DNA of 64,000 nt from Paenibacillus sediminis (GCF_017873765.1 NZ_JAGGKP010000003.1:62001-126000); one strand, 5' to 3'. Shown: positions 16,518 to 25,386, counted from the stretch's first letter. Notes: generated from the letters alone by a model not told the origin. A program made the numbers and translations.

Positions 16518-17824
16518 TGGATCATATCCTCCTCTTTAAATGACCGTGTTCTACGATAGTTATAAATGGAGAACGACGCGATGATCAAGAAGATGATGAT
16601 ACCAACAGCTGATGCCATATTATATCGGTTTTGATCAAGCGTAAGTTTATAGAGCCAAGTAACTAATAAGTCTGTAGCCCCTGCATATTGATAATCCCCA
16701 ACGACTGGGTTGCCATTTGTAAGCAAGAAGATCGCATTAAAGTTATTAATGTTACCCGCAAATTGTGTAATCAAGATCGGTGCAGTCGAGAACAAAATCA
16801 TAGGAAGCGTAATAATTCTAAATTTCTGATAGTTCGTCGCACCGTCGATATCAGCAGCTTCGTATAAGTCTTTAGAGATGGTTGTTAATACGCCCATAAT
16901 AAGCAGCATGGATACAGGAATACCCACCCACATATTAACAACGATAACCGTAACCTTCGCCCAGAAAGGATCTGTCAGCCAAGGAAGCCCTCCAAGCCCG
17001 AAATAAGCTAAGTACTGGTTAATTGGACCAAATTGTCCGTTGAACATGTTGCGCATGACGAGCAAGGAAATAAGCTGCGGAATTGCATAAGGAATAATAA
17101 GAATTGTTCTCCACAGTCCTTTAAGCTTAACCACTTTCTGTTGAATGAGCAGCGCTACGAACATACCGCCAAAATAAGTCGTTACTGTAGACAACACGGC
17201 CCAAATGATCGTCCATACGAGTACACCCCAGAAGGTGTGACTCCATGATTTCAACGTGAGCAAATTTTTAAATGTGTCAAAGCCAACCCAGTCAACAAGC
17301 TTCGCTGGCGGCAAATGATCTGGGGCGGAGTAGTTCGTAAATGACAGCAGGATCATAAAGATAATCGGCATAATGGTAAAAAACAAAATACCGATTCCAG
17401 GTATGGTCAGAAATGCAACTGCAAACTTCTGTTCTAAAATATACTGAAGGGTGCCCTTGAAATTGTTCGCCGCAACTCCAAGCTCCCTTTGTTTTCCAAT
17501 TTGATAAGCATCCTTAATGTTCATCACGTAATAAATCACAAAAATGATAAACAAAATAATCGTAATCAAGCCTTGAATCAGTAAATTAATCGAATGATCC
17601 CCTGGAACCAACCTAGCAATACCATTTACTTTCTCAAAATGGCTTCCCGATTCACCTAATGTAACTGTACCCCAAATGGCTGTGCCTAAATTGTTAATAA
17701 AATAGAAGAGTGCCAAAATCTCAACAGCAATAAATAAAATACCTTTAATAAACTGGCGATTATAAAGCTGACCTAGACCTGCAAAAATAGCTGATAACCA
17801 TGCCGCTACAGTACGATGTTTCAT
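16514..17824 (-). CDS. malF: maltodextrin ABC transporter permease MalF, system 1
   Basis: 436 residues from the ATG at 17824, preceded by GGAAGGACTAGAG; a longer frame to 17869 lacks a ribosome site and runs into the intercistronic hairpin. Residues 1-120 form an extra N-terminal part with membrane helices (GLGQLYNRQFIKGI), seen in MalF of Bacillales; the C-terminal part is the usual permease with EAADIDGATNYQKFRIITLP as EAA loop. It matches the length of MalF in system 2 exactly. Third-from-last in the order malE, malF, malG. Confidence 0.92.
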   Translation of the reverse strand: MKHRTVAAWLSAIFAGLGQLYNRQFIKGILFIAVEILALFYFINNLGTAIWGTVTLGESGSHFEKVNGIARLVPGDHSINLLIQGLITIILFIIFVIYYVMNIKDAYQIGKQRELGVAANNFKGTLQYILEQKFAVAFLTIPGIGILFFTIMPIIFMILLSFTNYSAPDHLPPAKLVDWVGFDTFKNLLTLKSWSHTFWGVLVWTIIWAVLSTVTTYFGGMFVALLIQQKVVKLKGLWRTILIIPYAIPQLISLLVMRNMFNGQFGPINQYLAYFGLGGLPWLTDPFWAKVTVIVVNMWVGIPVSMLLIMGVLTTISKDLYEAADIDGATNYQKFRIITLPMILFSTAPILITQFAGNINNFNAIFLLTNGNPVVGDYQYAGATDLLVTWLYKLTLDQNRYNMASAVGIIIFLIIASFSIYNYRRTRSFKEEDMIQ

Positions 17825-17858
17825 CTCTAGTCCTTCCCCTCTCCTAAAAATCGAGGAA

Positions 17859-17882
17859 TCACCCGCCATAGATGACGGGTGA
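17859..17882 (-). other. Intercistronic hairpin between malE and malF, system 1
   Basis: TCACCCG (17859-17865) and CGGGTGA (17876-17882) form a stem 27 bp after the malE stop. No T run follows on the minus strand. A similar hairpin occupies the same place in system 2. Such structures usually protect malE mRNA or reduce read-through into the permeases. Confidence 0.6.
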
Positions 17883-17908
17883 GCCTGATTTTATGAGCAT
17901 TTCAAATA

Positions 17909-19219
17909 TTATTTCGCAGTAGCTCCGTTGTTCAAGTCTTGAATTTGTTTTACAGCGTTATCCAAAGCGGCTTTTGGATCTTTTCCGCTATCCCAAATTT
18001 CGGACAATGCAGCACCTACAGGCGCCCATACGTTACCCATTTCAGGAATGGATGGCATTGGTTGAGAGTTTTTGGATTGCTCAGCGAATGCAGATACATA
18101 TGGATCATTAGCAACTTGTGGATCTTTTTGTGCTTCAAGGTTTGTTGGCACAGAACCAACTTTCTCATTCAGAACAAGTTGTCCATGTTTGTCAGTTGCA
18201 AAGTGTGCAAACAATTTAGCTGCGTTAGGATATGGTGTGTAAGCATTCACGTACCATGCTTTAATACCAGAGAAAGAAATTGCTGGTTTGCCGCCAATTG
18301 TAGGAATTGGAGCAATACCAAGTTTATCTCCAAGAGCTTGTTTATAGCCTGCAAGTTCCCAAGGACCGTTAATATCCATAGCTACATCGCCAGAAGTGAA
18401 GAGACCTCTCTTAATGTCTGGAGTGATGTCGCCAGTTTTAACAGGAAGGATTTCCCTTAGGCTTTGGTATACTTTCATACCTTCAAGAGCGCCAGCATTG
18501 TTCAAACCGATGTCAGATTTGTCAGTACCGTTTTTACCAAATACGTATCCGCCTGTGGAAGCGAAGAACGGATATGTGAAGTAGAAGTTACCAGCTTCCC
18601 ACATCAAACCGTATTTGTTTTTGGATTTGTCAGTAAGTTTTTTACTGATTTCAATCACTTGTTCGAAAGAAGTTGGAGCTTCTTTTACAAGATCTTTATT
18701 ATAGTAGAGAGCATAAGTCTCAGCGGAACGAGGATATCCATAAAGAGTTCCGCCATAGGAAGCACCAGTAATGGATGCTTCTGTGTTTTGCTCTTTCGTT
18801 TCTTTTTCGAAAATGTCATTTGGAAGGATAAGATTTGCGCTCACTGCTTTACCCAAGTTATCATGCGGGAAAATGACAACGTCTGCCGCCAATCCGGAAG
18901 GACCGTCTTGAGTCAGTTTACCTACTTGGTCAGTCGGAGAAACTTCTTCAACTGTTACAGGTACGCCGTATTTAGCTGTAAATTCTTGAGCGATTTGGTC
19001 TGTATATGCTCTTTCTTCTTTACTTTCCCATACCGTAAGTTTAGCGCCTTCCTCAGGCTTAATAGCATCATCTGTAGTTGTTGTTGCTGCATCAGTTGAT
19101 TGAGCCGTTTTTGTTTCTGTTGCCGCTGGTGTTTCAGCTGTTTTTGAGGAACCGCATGCCGTGAGGGCAAAAACTAAAGAAAACACAGCAAGAAGAACCG
19201 CAATTTTATTGAATTTCAT
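17909..19219 (-). CDS. malE: maltodextrin-binding lipoprotein MalE, system 1
   Basis: 436 residues. Lipobox LTAC makes C22 the anchor; an Ala/Thr-rich linker (to about 60) leads to a group-1 solute-binding domain beginning KLTVWESKEERAY. Segments YGYPRSAETYALYYNKDL and IKAWYVNAYTPYPNAA (split forms of longer stretches) are typical for maltodextrin binders. It collects linear or cyclic maltodextrins at the membrane surface for MalFG. Its promoter region carries three AAACGTTT-core operators and a cre-like site, pointing to induction by maltodextrin and glucose repression. It differs clearly from the second MalE in the window, so ligand length preference may differ. Confidence 0.92.
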   Translation of the reverse strand: MKFNKIAVLLAVFSLVFALTACGSSKTAETPAATETKTAQSTDAATTTTDDAIKPEEGAKLTVWESKEERAYTDQIAQEFTAKYGVPVTVEEVSPTDQVGKLTQDGPSGLAADVVIFPHDNLGKAVSANLILPNDIFEKETKEQNTEASITGASYGGTLYGYPRSAETYALYYNKDLVKEAPTSFEQVIEISKKLTDKSKNKYGLMWEAGNFYFTYPFFASTGGYVFGKNGTDKSDIGLNNAGALEGMKVYQSLREILPVKTGDITPDIKRGLFTSGDVAMDINGPWELAGYKQALGDKLGIAPIPTIGGKPAISFSGIKAWYVNAYTPYPNAAKLFAHFATDKHGQLVLNEKVGSVPTNLEAQKDPQVANDPYVSAFAEQSKNSQPMPSIPEMGNVWAPVGAALSEIWDSGKDPKAALDNAVKQIQDLNNGATAK

Positions 19220-19270
19220 AAAGCTAACCCCTCTCTTGACTTTTTCACATGAAGCATTTCACAATATTTT

Positions 19271-19286
19271 GCGCAAACGTTTTCCC
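19271..19286 (-). promoter_or_regulatory. Downstream MalR-like operator in malE1 leader
   Basis: GCGCAAACGTTTTCCC has the CAAACGTTT core centred at 19278/19279, about 90 bp downstream of the inferred transcription start of malE1. It is 132 bp from the promoter operator (19403-19420), suitable for repression by looping. Confidence 0.5.
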
Positions 19287-19353
19287 AAGAGCTTTTAGCC
19301 TATTTCAGAAAATGTTTTATGATGACTAATTCAAATAAAAAATCATCCTTAGT

Positions 19354-19367
19354 TGTAAACGCTTCAA
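19354..19367 (-). promoter_or_regulatory. cre-like site (CcpA) at malE1 start of transcription
   Basis: TGTAAACGCTTCAA matches the cre consensus TGWAARCGYTWNCW at 13 of 14 positions and lies just downstream of the inferred start of transcription, a position that represses. Confidence 0.5.
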
Positions 19368-19378
19368 TGTTCAAGTTC

Positions 19379-19407
19379 ATAATACACTACCCTTCTACCA
19401 TTGTAAA
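19379..19407 (-). promoter_or_regulatory. Promoter of malEFG operon 1
   Basis: On the minus strand, TTTACA (plus 19402-19407), a 17-bp spacer and TATTAT (plus 19379-19384) make a good sigma-A promoter. The -35 overlaps an operator. Start of transcription near 19372 gives a leader of about 150 nt. Confidence 0.65.
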
Positions 19408-19420
19408 AACGTTTGCACAT
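19403..19420 (-). promoter_or_regulatory. MalR-like operator overlapping the malE1 -35 box
   Basis: AAAACGTTTGCACA with core AAACGTTT centred at 19410/19411 overlaps the -35 hexamer, so bound repressor would block polymerase. Confidence 0.6.
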
Positions 19421-19564
19421 GTTATTTTTGGCGAATAATGTCTATTTTTGTCCTAATTTCTGTTTATATCTTCTTATTTTGAACAATATCTCTATATTTC
19501 TATCATTTTGTATGGGCTATCAATTCCAATTTGTGATCTTTCTATGTAAGCTGGCGACTTCCGT

Positions 19565-19578
19565 ACAAACGTTTGCAC
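19565..19578 (-). promoter_or_regulatory. Upstream MalR-like operator of malE1
   Basis: ACAAACGTTTGCAC, with the perfect palindrome CAAACGTTTG, is centred at 19570/19571, 160 bp upstream of the promoter operator and just behind the terminator of the amylase operon. No other gene starts here; a looping role for malE1 is the simplest reading. Confidence 0.5.
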
Positions 19579-19592
19579 TGTATAGAAACAAA

Positions 19593-19623
19593 AAACTAGT
19601 GAGCCTCATAGACTCACTAGTTT
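19593..19623 (-). terminator. Terminator of malEFG-amylase operon 2
   Basis: An 11-bp perfect stem, AAACTAGTGAG (19593-19603) and CTCACTAGTTT (19613-19623), is followed on the minus strand by TTTTTTG. It lies 10 bp after the amylase stop codon. Confidence 0.9.
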
Positions 19624-19632
19624 CTCTTCTAC

Positions 19633-21315
19633 TTATTGTAGAATGGTTGTGCTGTATGGTGCTAACTCGAGCTTGCCATTCTCCAATTTGGAATCTGTGC
19701 TCGTTGCATGCACGATATGTTCGAATACTCCGAATGTGTCACTTTGCAGTTCGATCGACTGACTCTTCACTGACAAATTATGAACGACCAGCATTCGCTT
19801 ATCATTTAATATACGGACATATGCCATTACACTTGGATTCGTAACTTTGTAAGACAAAATTCCGCCATCTTGTAATACATCGTCTTGCTTGCGCCAGCTG
19901 ATTAACTCCTTGTAGTGATTAAGCAAAGAGTTCGAATCGCTTAGCTGCTTATCAACTGGGATTACACCTTCACGATTCAGTGCCAGTTCCCAAGTCGTTT
20001 GCCCGACTGCCTTCGAATCATCAGACCATAGCATCGGTTCTCTTATTCTTTCGTCCGGTTTAGCACCCTTCATCCCGATCTCTTCTCCGTAATAGATGAA
20101 TGGATTGCCAGGTAACGTAAGTAAAATCGATGCTGCCATTTTGGCATGGTCTACATTTCCTCTAAGCTCCGTCATGACACGGTTCTGATCGTGATTCGTC
20201 AGGAACGGCGCATCAACGAACTGTCCGCCAGACTGTTTGCTGTAAAAATCGTAAACACGTGACAGTGTAAATCCGAGATCTGTCCCCTGCTCCGTACGAG
20301 CAGCGGAAACGATTTTGCCAGCGATATCAAAATCAAATGCCGAATTAAACGCTTGATTCAAATAAGGACCGATCACAGCTGCAGAATCCCATACTTCCCC
20401 GACCATATATGCATTCTTATTCACTTGATCGAGACCTTTCCGGAATTCCTGCCACCACTCTTGGTTTTTCTTCGCGACTTCGGGATTACCGACAGAAGAT
20501 TGAAAATCTTCATATACGTGCTTAGCTGCATCGAGCCTGAAACCATCGACGCCCATCTTCAGCCAATACTGTCCGATTTTCTTAAATTCTGCTCGCACTT
20601 CCGGATTATCAAAGTTCATATCAGGCATTCCTTCCCAGAAGATACCTAGATAATGATCTTTCCCGGATTTCTGCCAAGGCTGCTGACCCCAAGCACCTAG
20701 CGTAGAAGTACTCATTCCTTTATCTTCCGCCCATATGTACCAATCTCGCTTCGGATTATCTTTACTCTTAGCCGATTCTACGAACCATGGATGCTTGTTG
20801 CTGGAATGATTCACAACGAGGTCCATAATGACCTTAATCCCCCGTTTGTGGGCTTCATCCAGCAAGTGTGTGAAGTCGTCCATCGTTCCATAATCGGGGT
20901 TCACACCATAATAATCCGTGACATCATATCCATGATAGGAAGGCGAAGGATTGATTGGCATTAACCAAATTCCCTGAATACCAAGACCCGCTAGATAATC
21001 TAGCTTTTGCGTTATACCATTAAAATCCCCAATTCCGTTACCGTCTGAATCATAAAAAGACCGAACGAATATTTCATAAAAGACGCCGCTGCTCTTGCCC
21101 ATCGGGGCAGTAGTTAAGTTCGCAGCGGGCTTTGCCACCCCTGCTTCGCCCACAGCTGTCGTCGTTGTGCTCTGCTCAGCAGTGGATTGCTTCGTGCTTT
21201 CAGCAGTCTTTCCTGCTTCAGTCTTCGCTTCACAACCGCTAAGCACGAATACCAACATACTAATAATAATAATCCATGATACGGTTGACGGAAACTTAGA
21301 TGCAGTTCTGCTCAT
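19633..21315 (-). CDS. GH13 alpha-amylase lipoprotein
   Basis: 560 residues. The signal peptide ends in lipobox LSGC with C28 as lipid anchor, followed by a Thr/Ala-rich linker to about residue 70. A GH13 barrel follows: nucleophile D262 in GFRLDAAKH, acid/base E307 in VGEVWD, transition-state Asp D376 in LTNHDQNR, and region V as MPDMN (about 230). The C-terminal beta domain ends ...APYSTTILQ. It should hydrolyse starch or maltodextrin at the outer membrane surface next to MalE, feeding the importer encoded in the same operon. Its start overlaps the malG stop by four bases. Exact specificity (amylase versus oligo-1,6-glucosidase) is not certain. Confidence 0.88.
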   Translation of the reverse strand: MSRTASKFPSTVSWIIIISMLVFVLSGCEAKTEAGKTAESTKQSTAEQSTTTTAVGEAGVAKPAANLTTAPMGKSSGVFYEIFVRSFYDSDGNGIGDFNGITQKLDYLAGLGIQGIWLMPINPSPSYHGYDVTDYYGVNPDYGTMDDFTHLLDEAHKRGIKVIMDLVVNHSSNKHPWFVESAKSKDNPKRDWYIWAEDKGMSTSTLGAWGQQPWQKSGKDHYLGIFWEGMPDMNFDNPEVRAEFKKIGQYWLKMGVDGFRLDAAKHVYEDFQSSVGNPEVAKKNQEWWQEFRKGLDQVNKNAYMVGEVWDSAAVIGPYLNQAFNSAFDFDIAGKIVSAARTEQGTDLGFTLSRVYDFYSKQSGGQFVDAPFLTNHDQNRVMTELRGNVDHAKMAASILLTLPGNPFIYYGEEIGMKGAKPDERIREPMLWSDDSKAVGQTTWELALNREGVIPVDKQLSDSNSLLNHYKELISWRKQDDVLQDGGILSYKVTNPSVMAYVRILNDKRMLVVHNLSVKSQSIELQSDTFGVFEHIVHATSTDSKLENGKLELAPYSTTILQ

Positions 21316-22151
21316 CCCTTCTCAGCTCCTGCAGTTAAGCCTTCAACTAGGAACCGCTGCATAAACATAAACAAGATCGTAATCGGCAAAGCAACGAGCA
21401 CACAACCTGCGGCAAAGATCGTAAATTGCGTTGCGAATGCTGCATTTACCATATTATAAAGTCCAACTGCGAGCGTTTGTTTTTCCTGCGTTCTTAGTAC
21501 CATTTGTGCAAAGATAAAATCGTTGAACGCTCCTGCGAAGGAAGTAACAGACAAGAACACGATGATTGGCCGCGAAAGCGGCAGGAAGATGGAAAAGAAC
21601 ACTCTGAAGTTTCCGGCTCCATCTAATCTCGCTGATTCTTCTAAGCTTTTTGGAATCGTATCGAAATAACCTTTGACTAGTAAATATCCCATAATCGCAC
21701 CTGCCGAATAAACCATAATCAAGGCGGAATGCGTATTCAGCAAATTCATATTTAATAGCAAAATGTATACGGCAATCATACTCATAAAAGATGGAAACAT
21801 GCCGATGACGAACAATCCCGTCATGATCCCTTTGCGTCCTCTAAAACGGAACCGAGAAAATGCATATCCTGACAATAGCACGAAGAGCGTACTAAACACC
21901 GTAGAGATGATCGCAATTTTTAATGTATTGATGTACCACTGCCCAAATGGGAATTTGGTAAATAGTTCTCTATAATGATCTAGCGTCCAAATTCTAGGCA
22001 GAATTGTTTCACTGTACAGCGAAGTTCCCGGACGGAATGAAGATAAAACAACCCATAATGCTGGATATAAAGCAAATATGGCAACTAGAATAAGAATAAT
22101 GTGGCTAATTGTTAACCACAATAAACGTTTAGCTTTCCCACTGCTGCTCAT
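21312..22151 (-). CDS. malG: maltodextrin ABC transporter permease MalG, system 2
   Basis: 279 residues, six membrane helices, EAA loop ESARLDGAGNFRVFFSIFLP (about 188-207), where E-S-A replaces the more usual E-A-A. It overlaps malF by four bases and the amylase gene by four bases, so malE-malF-malG-amylase is one coupled operon. It is a paralogue of the MalG at 15672. The ATPase is missing here as well. Confidence 0.92.
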   Translation of the reverse strand: MSSSGKAKRLLWLTISHIILILVAIFALYPALWVVLSSFRPGTSLYSETILPRIWTLDHYRELFTKFPFGQWYINTLKIAIISTVFSTLFVLLSGYAFSRFRFRGRKGIMTGLFVIGMFPSFMSMIAVYILLLNMNLLNTHSALIMVYSAGAIMGYLLVKGYFDTIPKSLEESARLDGAGNFRVFFSIFLPLSRPIIVFLSVTSFAGAFNDFIFAQMVLRTQEKQTLAVGLYNMVNAAFATQFTIFAAGCVLVALPITILFMFMQRFLVEGLTAGAEKG

Positions 22152-23458
22152 TGATACGTCTCCTCCTCTCGGTAGAACCGGGTTCTGCGGAAGTTGTAAA
22201 TCGAGAATGAGGCTAGAATAATGAAAATCATAATCCCGATGACAGAAGCGAAGTTATATTTACCGTTATTAATAGACAGGTTATATAACCATGTAATCAA
22301 AATATCTGTATGTCCCGCGAATTGATAATCGCTGTTCACCGGATTACCATTCGTCATCAAATAAATGACATTAAAGTTATTGAAATTGCCGGCAAATTGT
22401 CCAATAACAATAGGTGTTAAGGCAAACATAACCGCAGGAAACGTAATCATACGGAATTTTTGAAATCCTGACGCTCCATCGACCTCTGCTGCTTCATACA
22501 AATCTCTTGGAATCGTCGTTAAAATACCTGTAATCATTAACATCGAAATTGGGAAACCAAGCCAGAAATTGACTAGCAAAATCGTACCCTTTGCCCAAGT
22601 TGGATCAGATAACCAAGGCGGACCTTGAATTCCAAAAAAATTAAGGTACTGAGTAAGCGGACCAAACTGTGTATTGAAAAGGTTCCGCATGATAAGCAAG
22701 GATACAAATCCAGGAATAGCAAATGGAAGCATATAGACCGTTCTGAAAAACTTTTTGAATATAATTCCTTTTTGCTGCAGCAATACCGCGATCAGGAAAC
22801 CGCCGAAAAAGCAGCTTAATGTAGATAAAACGGCCCATGCTACCGTCCAAGCAAACACACCGTAAAATGTATGTGCCCAAGTGCTTAGTGTAAACAGATC
22901 TTTAAAAGCACTAAATCCGATCCAATCAACCAGATTCGCTGGAGGAATATGCTTTGGTGAAGAATAGTCCGTAAAAGCGATTAATAGTGAAAATATGAGC
23001 GGAAGGATCGTAAAGAAAAATAAAAAAATGAGCTGCGGTGTAATAATGAGCAGCGGAAAATTTTTGGTACCAATTTTTTTTAACGTCTGTCCAAAATTGT
23101 TCGGTGTATTGCCCTGTTCAATTTCTACTGCCGTTCTGTATGCATCACGAATATTTAAAATATAAGCGACAACAAATAAAATAATTAAAAAAATAACGAT
23201 TAACCCTTGAACCAATAAAAATATGGAATGATCACCGTGTACCATTTTGTTAATTCTGCCGACCTTCTCCAAATGTTGCGCCTTTTCCCCTAGGGTAATT
23301 ACTCCCCATAATGCATGACCTAGGTTTGTCATCGAATAATAGAGACCTAAGATGTATAATAGCAACATTGAGAAACCTTTAAGGTACTGGCGGTTAATAA
23401 ATTGACCGAGTCCCATGACGACTGCTGATAGAATTGGGGAGATTATTGTGCGCCGCAT
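22148..23458 (-). CDS. malF: maltodextrin ABC transporter permease MalF, system 2
   Basis: 436 residues, the same length as MalF of system 1. The N-terminal extension has GLGQFINRQYLKGF and several membrane helices; the EAA loop is EAAEVDGASGFQKFRMITFP. It should form the channel with MalG for maltodextrins delivered by MalE2. ATG follows a GAGGTGATGAA-type site. Paralogy with system 1 extends over the full length, which points to an old operon duplication. Confidence 0.92.
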   Translation of the reverse strand: MRRTIISPILSAVVMGLGQFINRQYLKGFSMLLLYILGLYYSMTNLGHALWGVITLGEKAQHLEKVGRINKMVHGDHSIFLLVQGLIVIFLIILFVVAYILNIRDAYRTAVEIEQGNTPNNFGQTLKKIGTKNFPLLIITPQLIFLFFFTILPLIFSLLIAFTDYSSPKHIPPANLVDWIGFSAFKDLFTLSTWAHTFYGVFAWTVAWAVLSTLSCFFGGFLIAVLLQQKGIIFKKFFRTVYMLPFAIPGFVSLLIMRNLFNTQFGPLTQYLNFFGIQGPPWLSDPTWAKGTILLVNFWLGFPISMLMITGILTTIPRDLYEAAEVDGASGFQKFRMITFPAVMFALTPIVIGQFAGNFNNFNVIYLMTNGNPVNSDYQFAGHTDILITWLYNLSINNGKYNFASVIGIMIFIILASFSIYNFRRTRFYREEETYQ

Positions 23459-23493
23459 GTATTCATCACCTCAAGCTTTACAAATTTTAGTTA

Positions 23494-23520
23494 GGGCTGT
23501 CTCATCGAGTGAGACAGCCC
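23494..23520 (-). other. Intercistronic hairpin between malE and malF, system 2
   Basis: An 11-bp perfect stem, GGGCTGTCTCA (23494-23504) and TGAGACAGCCC (23510-23520), has a 5-nt loop. No T run follows on the minus strand. Same position as the hairpin of system 1 although the sequences are unrelated, suggesting it is kept for dosage of MalE over MalFG. Confidence 0.7.
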
Positions 23521-23541
23521 TGTCTTTAAGTTTTTAATTCA

Positions 23542-24867
23542 TTATTTACCCGCTTGCTCTTGAATGCTTGTTTTGATATCAGCTACTGCTTTATCTAGAG
23601 TCTTCTGAACATCTTCACCGTTCCAGATTGGCTCTAAGCTAGCTGTAGCAGGTCCCCATACAGAACGCATTTCCAAAATGGAAGGCATAGCTTGAGAGTT
23701 CTTGAATTGCTCAATAAATGCTTGCGCACGTGGATCTTTTTGAATTTCTGGGTCGTTCTCCATACCGTTACGAGCTGGGATAATTCCGCTGATCTTATAT
23801 TCTTTAGACAATGCTTCTTGTGAAGTTACGAAATGTATGAATAGTTTTGCTGCATTTGGATATTGTGAGTAGGAACTTACAAAGTAAGCTTTAACGCCTG
23901 CGAATGTAATCGGGCTCTTACCGTTAGGCATTGGAGGCATTGGAACCGCGCCAACTTCAAAGCCTAATTTTTCTTTCGTGAAATTACCGAGTTGCCATAC
24001 ACCGTCTAAGTTAATTGGCAGTTTGCCAGTTTGGAACAATTCCGTTTTCACGTCGCCTGTTGCATCAGCCGCTTTGATTGGAAGCGCCTCACGAAGCGAT
24101 TGGAAGAATTTCATCCCTTCAACTGCTCCTGGTGAATTGATACCGATATCTGTTGGATCCGTGCCGTTTTTACCAAATACATATCCGCCGCTGCCTGCAA
24201 TAAATGCATAGTTGAAGTACCAGTTGTTAACTTCCCACATGAATCCGAATTTGTTTTTTGCAGGATCATTGTACGATTTTGCGAATTTAATGATGCTGTC
24301 CCATGACTTCAAATCTTCATCTTTAACTAGATTTTTATTGTAATAAAGCAAATACGTTTCCATGTTACGAGGATATCCATAAAGGACACCGTTCATCGTT
24401 ACGGCATCAACCGCCGCTTTTGCGAAATTTGCTTTCGTATCTTCTTCGTAAAAGTCATTCGGCAATACAAGTCCAGCTGCAACCGCTTCACCAAGGTGGT
24501 CATGCGGCATGTTAAGAACATCTGCGCCTAATCCAGCTGGTCCGTCTGTTTTTAATTTAGCCATTTGGTCTGTTGGCTCAACTTCTTGGAACTCTACAGG
24601 AATGTTATATTTCGCTGTAAATTCTTTAGCCATTTCTTCATAAAACGGTTTTTCGATTTTACCTTCCCAAACAACCAGTTTCGCGCCTGGCTCTGGAGTG
24701 ATATCAGCATCAGCTGCTGGTTCAGTAGTCGTTGTATCCGTAGATGGTGTCGTAGTGTCCGTAGTAGCTGGAGTAGTAGTCTCCGCTGGTTGACTCGTTT
24801 TAGATCCACAAGCAGAAATAACGATGGTAAGTGTAAGTACTAGAAGAATGCTTACCCATTTTTTCAT
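23542..24867 (-). CDS. malE: maltodextrin-binding lipoprotein MalE, system 2
   Basis: 441 residues. Lipobox ISAC gives C20 as anchor; a Thr-rich linker of about 35 residues follows, then a solute-binding domain starting KLVVWEGKIEKPFYEE. It shares the frame of MalE1 (GYPRNMETYLLYYNKNLV, FVFGKNGTDP-type segment, MPS(I)xEM near the C-terminus) but differs at many positions, so the two may favour different maltodextrins or cyclodextrins. The upstream region holds an operator palindrome and a cre-like site. It heads a four-gene operon. Confidence 0.92.
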   Translation of the reverse strand: MKKWVSILLVLTLTIVISACGSKTSQPAETTTPATTDTTTPSTDTTTTEPAADADITPEPGAKLVVWEGKIEKPFYEEMAKEFTAKYNIPVEFQEVEPTDQMAKLKTDGPAGLGADVLNMPHDHLGEAVAAGLVLPNDFYEEDTKANFAKAAVDAVTMNGVLYGYPRNMETYLLYYNKNLVKDEDLKSWDSIIKFAKSYNDPAKNKFGFMWEVNNWYFNYAFIAGSGGYVFGKNGTDPTDIGINSPGAVEGMKFFQSLREALPIKAADATGDVKTELFQTGKLPINLDGVWQLGNFTKEKLGFEVGAVPMPPMPNGKSPITFAGVKAYFVSSYSQYPNAAKLFIHFVTSQEALSKEYKISGIIPARNGMENDPEIQKDPRAQAFIEQFKNSQAMPSILEMRSVWGPATASLEPIWNGEDVQKTLDKAVADIKTSIQEQAGK

Positions 24868-24985
24868 TGGATTTGACCCCTTTCTTTCGCATCAATTGGA
24901 ATTATTCATAAATCGACAACCTCAAGGTAAAAATCCCTATAAGCATTCCCCCTTCAGTACTAGAAATAGAAATCAGACAACCCCT

Positions 24986-25000
24986 GTGCAAACGTTTGTA
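24986..25000 (-). promoter_or_regulatory. MalR-like operator before malE2
   Basis: GTGCAAACGTTTGTA contains the perfect palindrome CAAACGTTTG (24989-24998), just downstream of the candidate malE2 promoter. Confidence 0.6.
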
Positions 25001-25012
25001 AAAATTCCTAGA

Positions 25013-25041
25013 TTCATACATGAAAGTGCTTTCACTTTGAA
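25013..25041 (-). promoter_or_regulatory. Candidate promoter of malEFG operon 2 with cre-like site in the spacer
   Basis: On the minus strand, TTCAAA (plus 25036-25041), 17 bp, TATGAA (plus 25013-25018); each hexamer has four matches. The spacer contains TGAAAGTGCTTTCA (25021-25034), a near-perfect palindrome matching the CcpA cre consensus at 13 of 14 positions. Confidence 0.45.
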
Positions 25042-25310
25042 TGAAACCATAAAAGCCCATTGTATGTAAAACCGCAAATTTGTATTAATAACGATAAAAA
25101 ACCACGATTTCCCATCCAAATATCAGCATTAATCTAAATATTGCGCATTTACTCTATTTTCCTTTAAATTAAATAATTATCCAAGTAAGTGGTTTCTTAA
25201 ACAAATTTTAAAAATATTAATTATTGATCGAGAGTTTATTAAAAAAGTGCTTTATAGACATCTAATTACATATTTTCGATAAAATTCTCTATAAATCTAT
25301 CTATTTCAAA
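25042..25310. other. A/T-rich intergenic stretch with no recognised element
   Basis: Part of the 639-bp divergent region between malE2 and the secreted amylase gene. Very A/T rich, no open frame, repeat or palindrome that I would call. Confidence 0.5.
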
Positions 25311-25380
25311 TTGTTGCAATCATTTACCATCATATAGAAATTGTGTTAACCTATTAACACTTAATACAACGTTTGCACAA
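25311..25380 (+). promoter_or_regulatory. Candidate promoter, inverted repeat and operator of the secreted amylase gene
   Basis: TTGTTG (25311-25316), 16 bp, TATAGA (25333-25338) is a possible promoter. GTGTTAA/TTAACAC (25343-25360) is a perfect 7-bp inverted repeat with a 4-bp centre. ACAACGTTTGCACA (25366-25379) is a MalR-like operator with one arm imperfect. The order promoter, operator matches repression by the same regulator as the malE genes. Confidence 0.45.
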
Positions 25381-25386
25381 AAGGAG

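Noticed and set aside
19413..19844. Plus-strand frame of 143 codons over the malE1 control region
   Set aside because: It spans operators, a terminator and the antisense of the amylase gene end; no ribosome site or recognisable domain.
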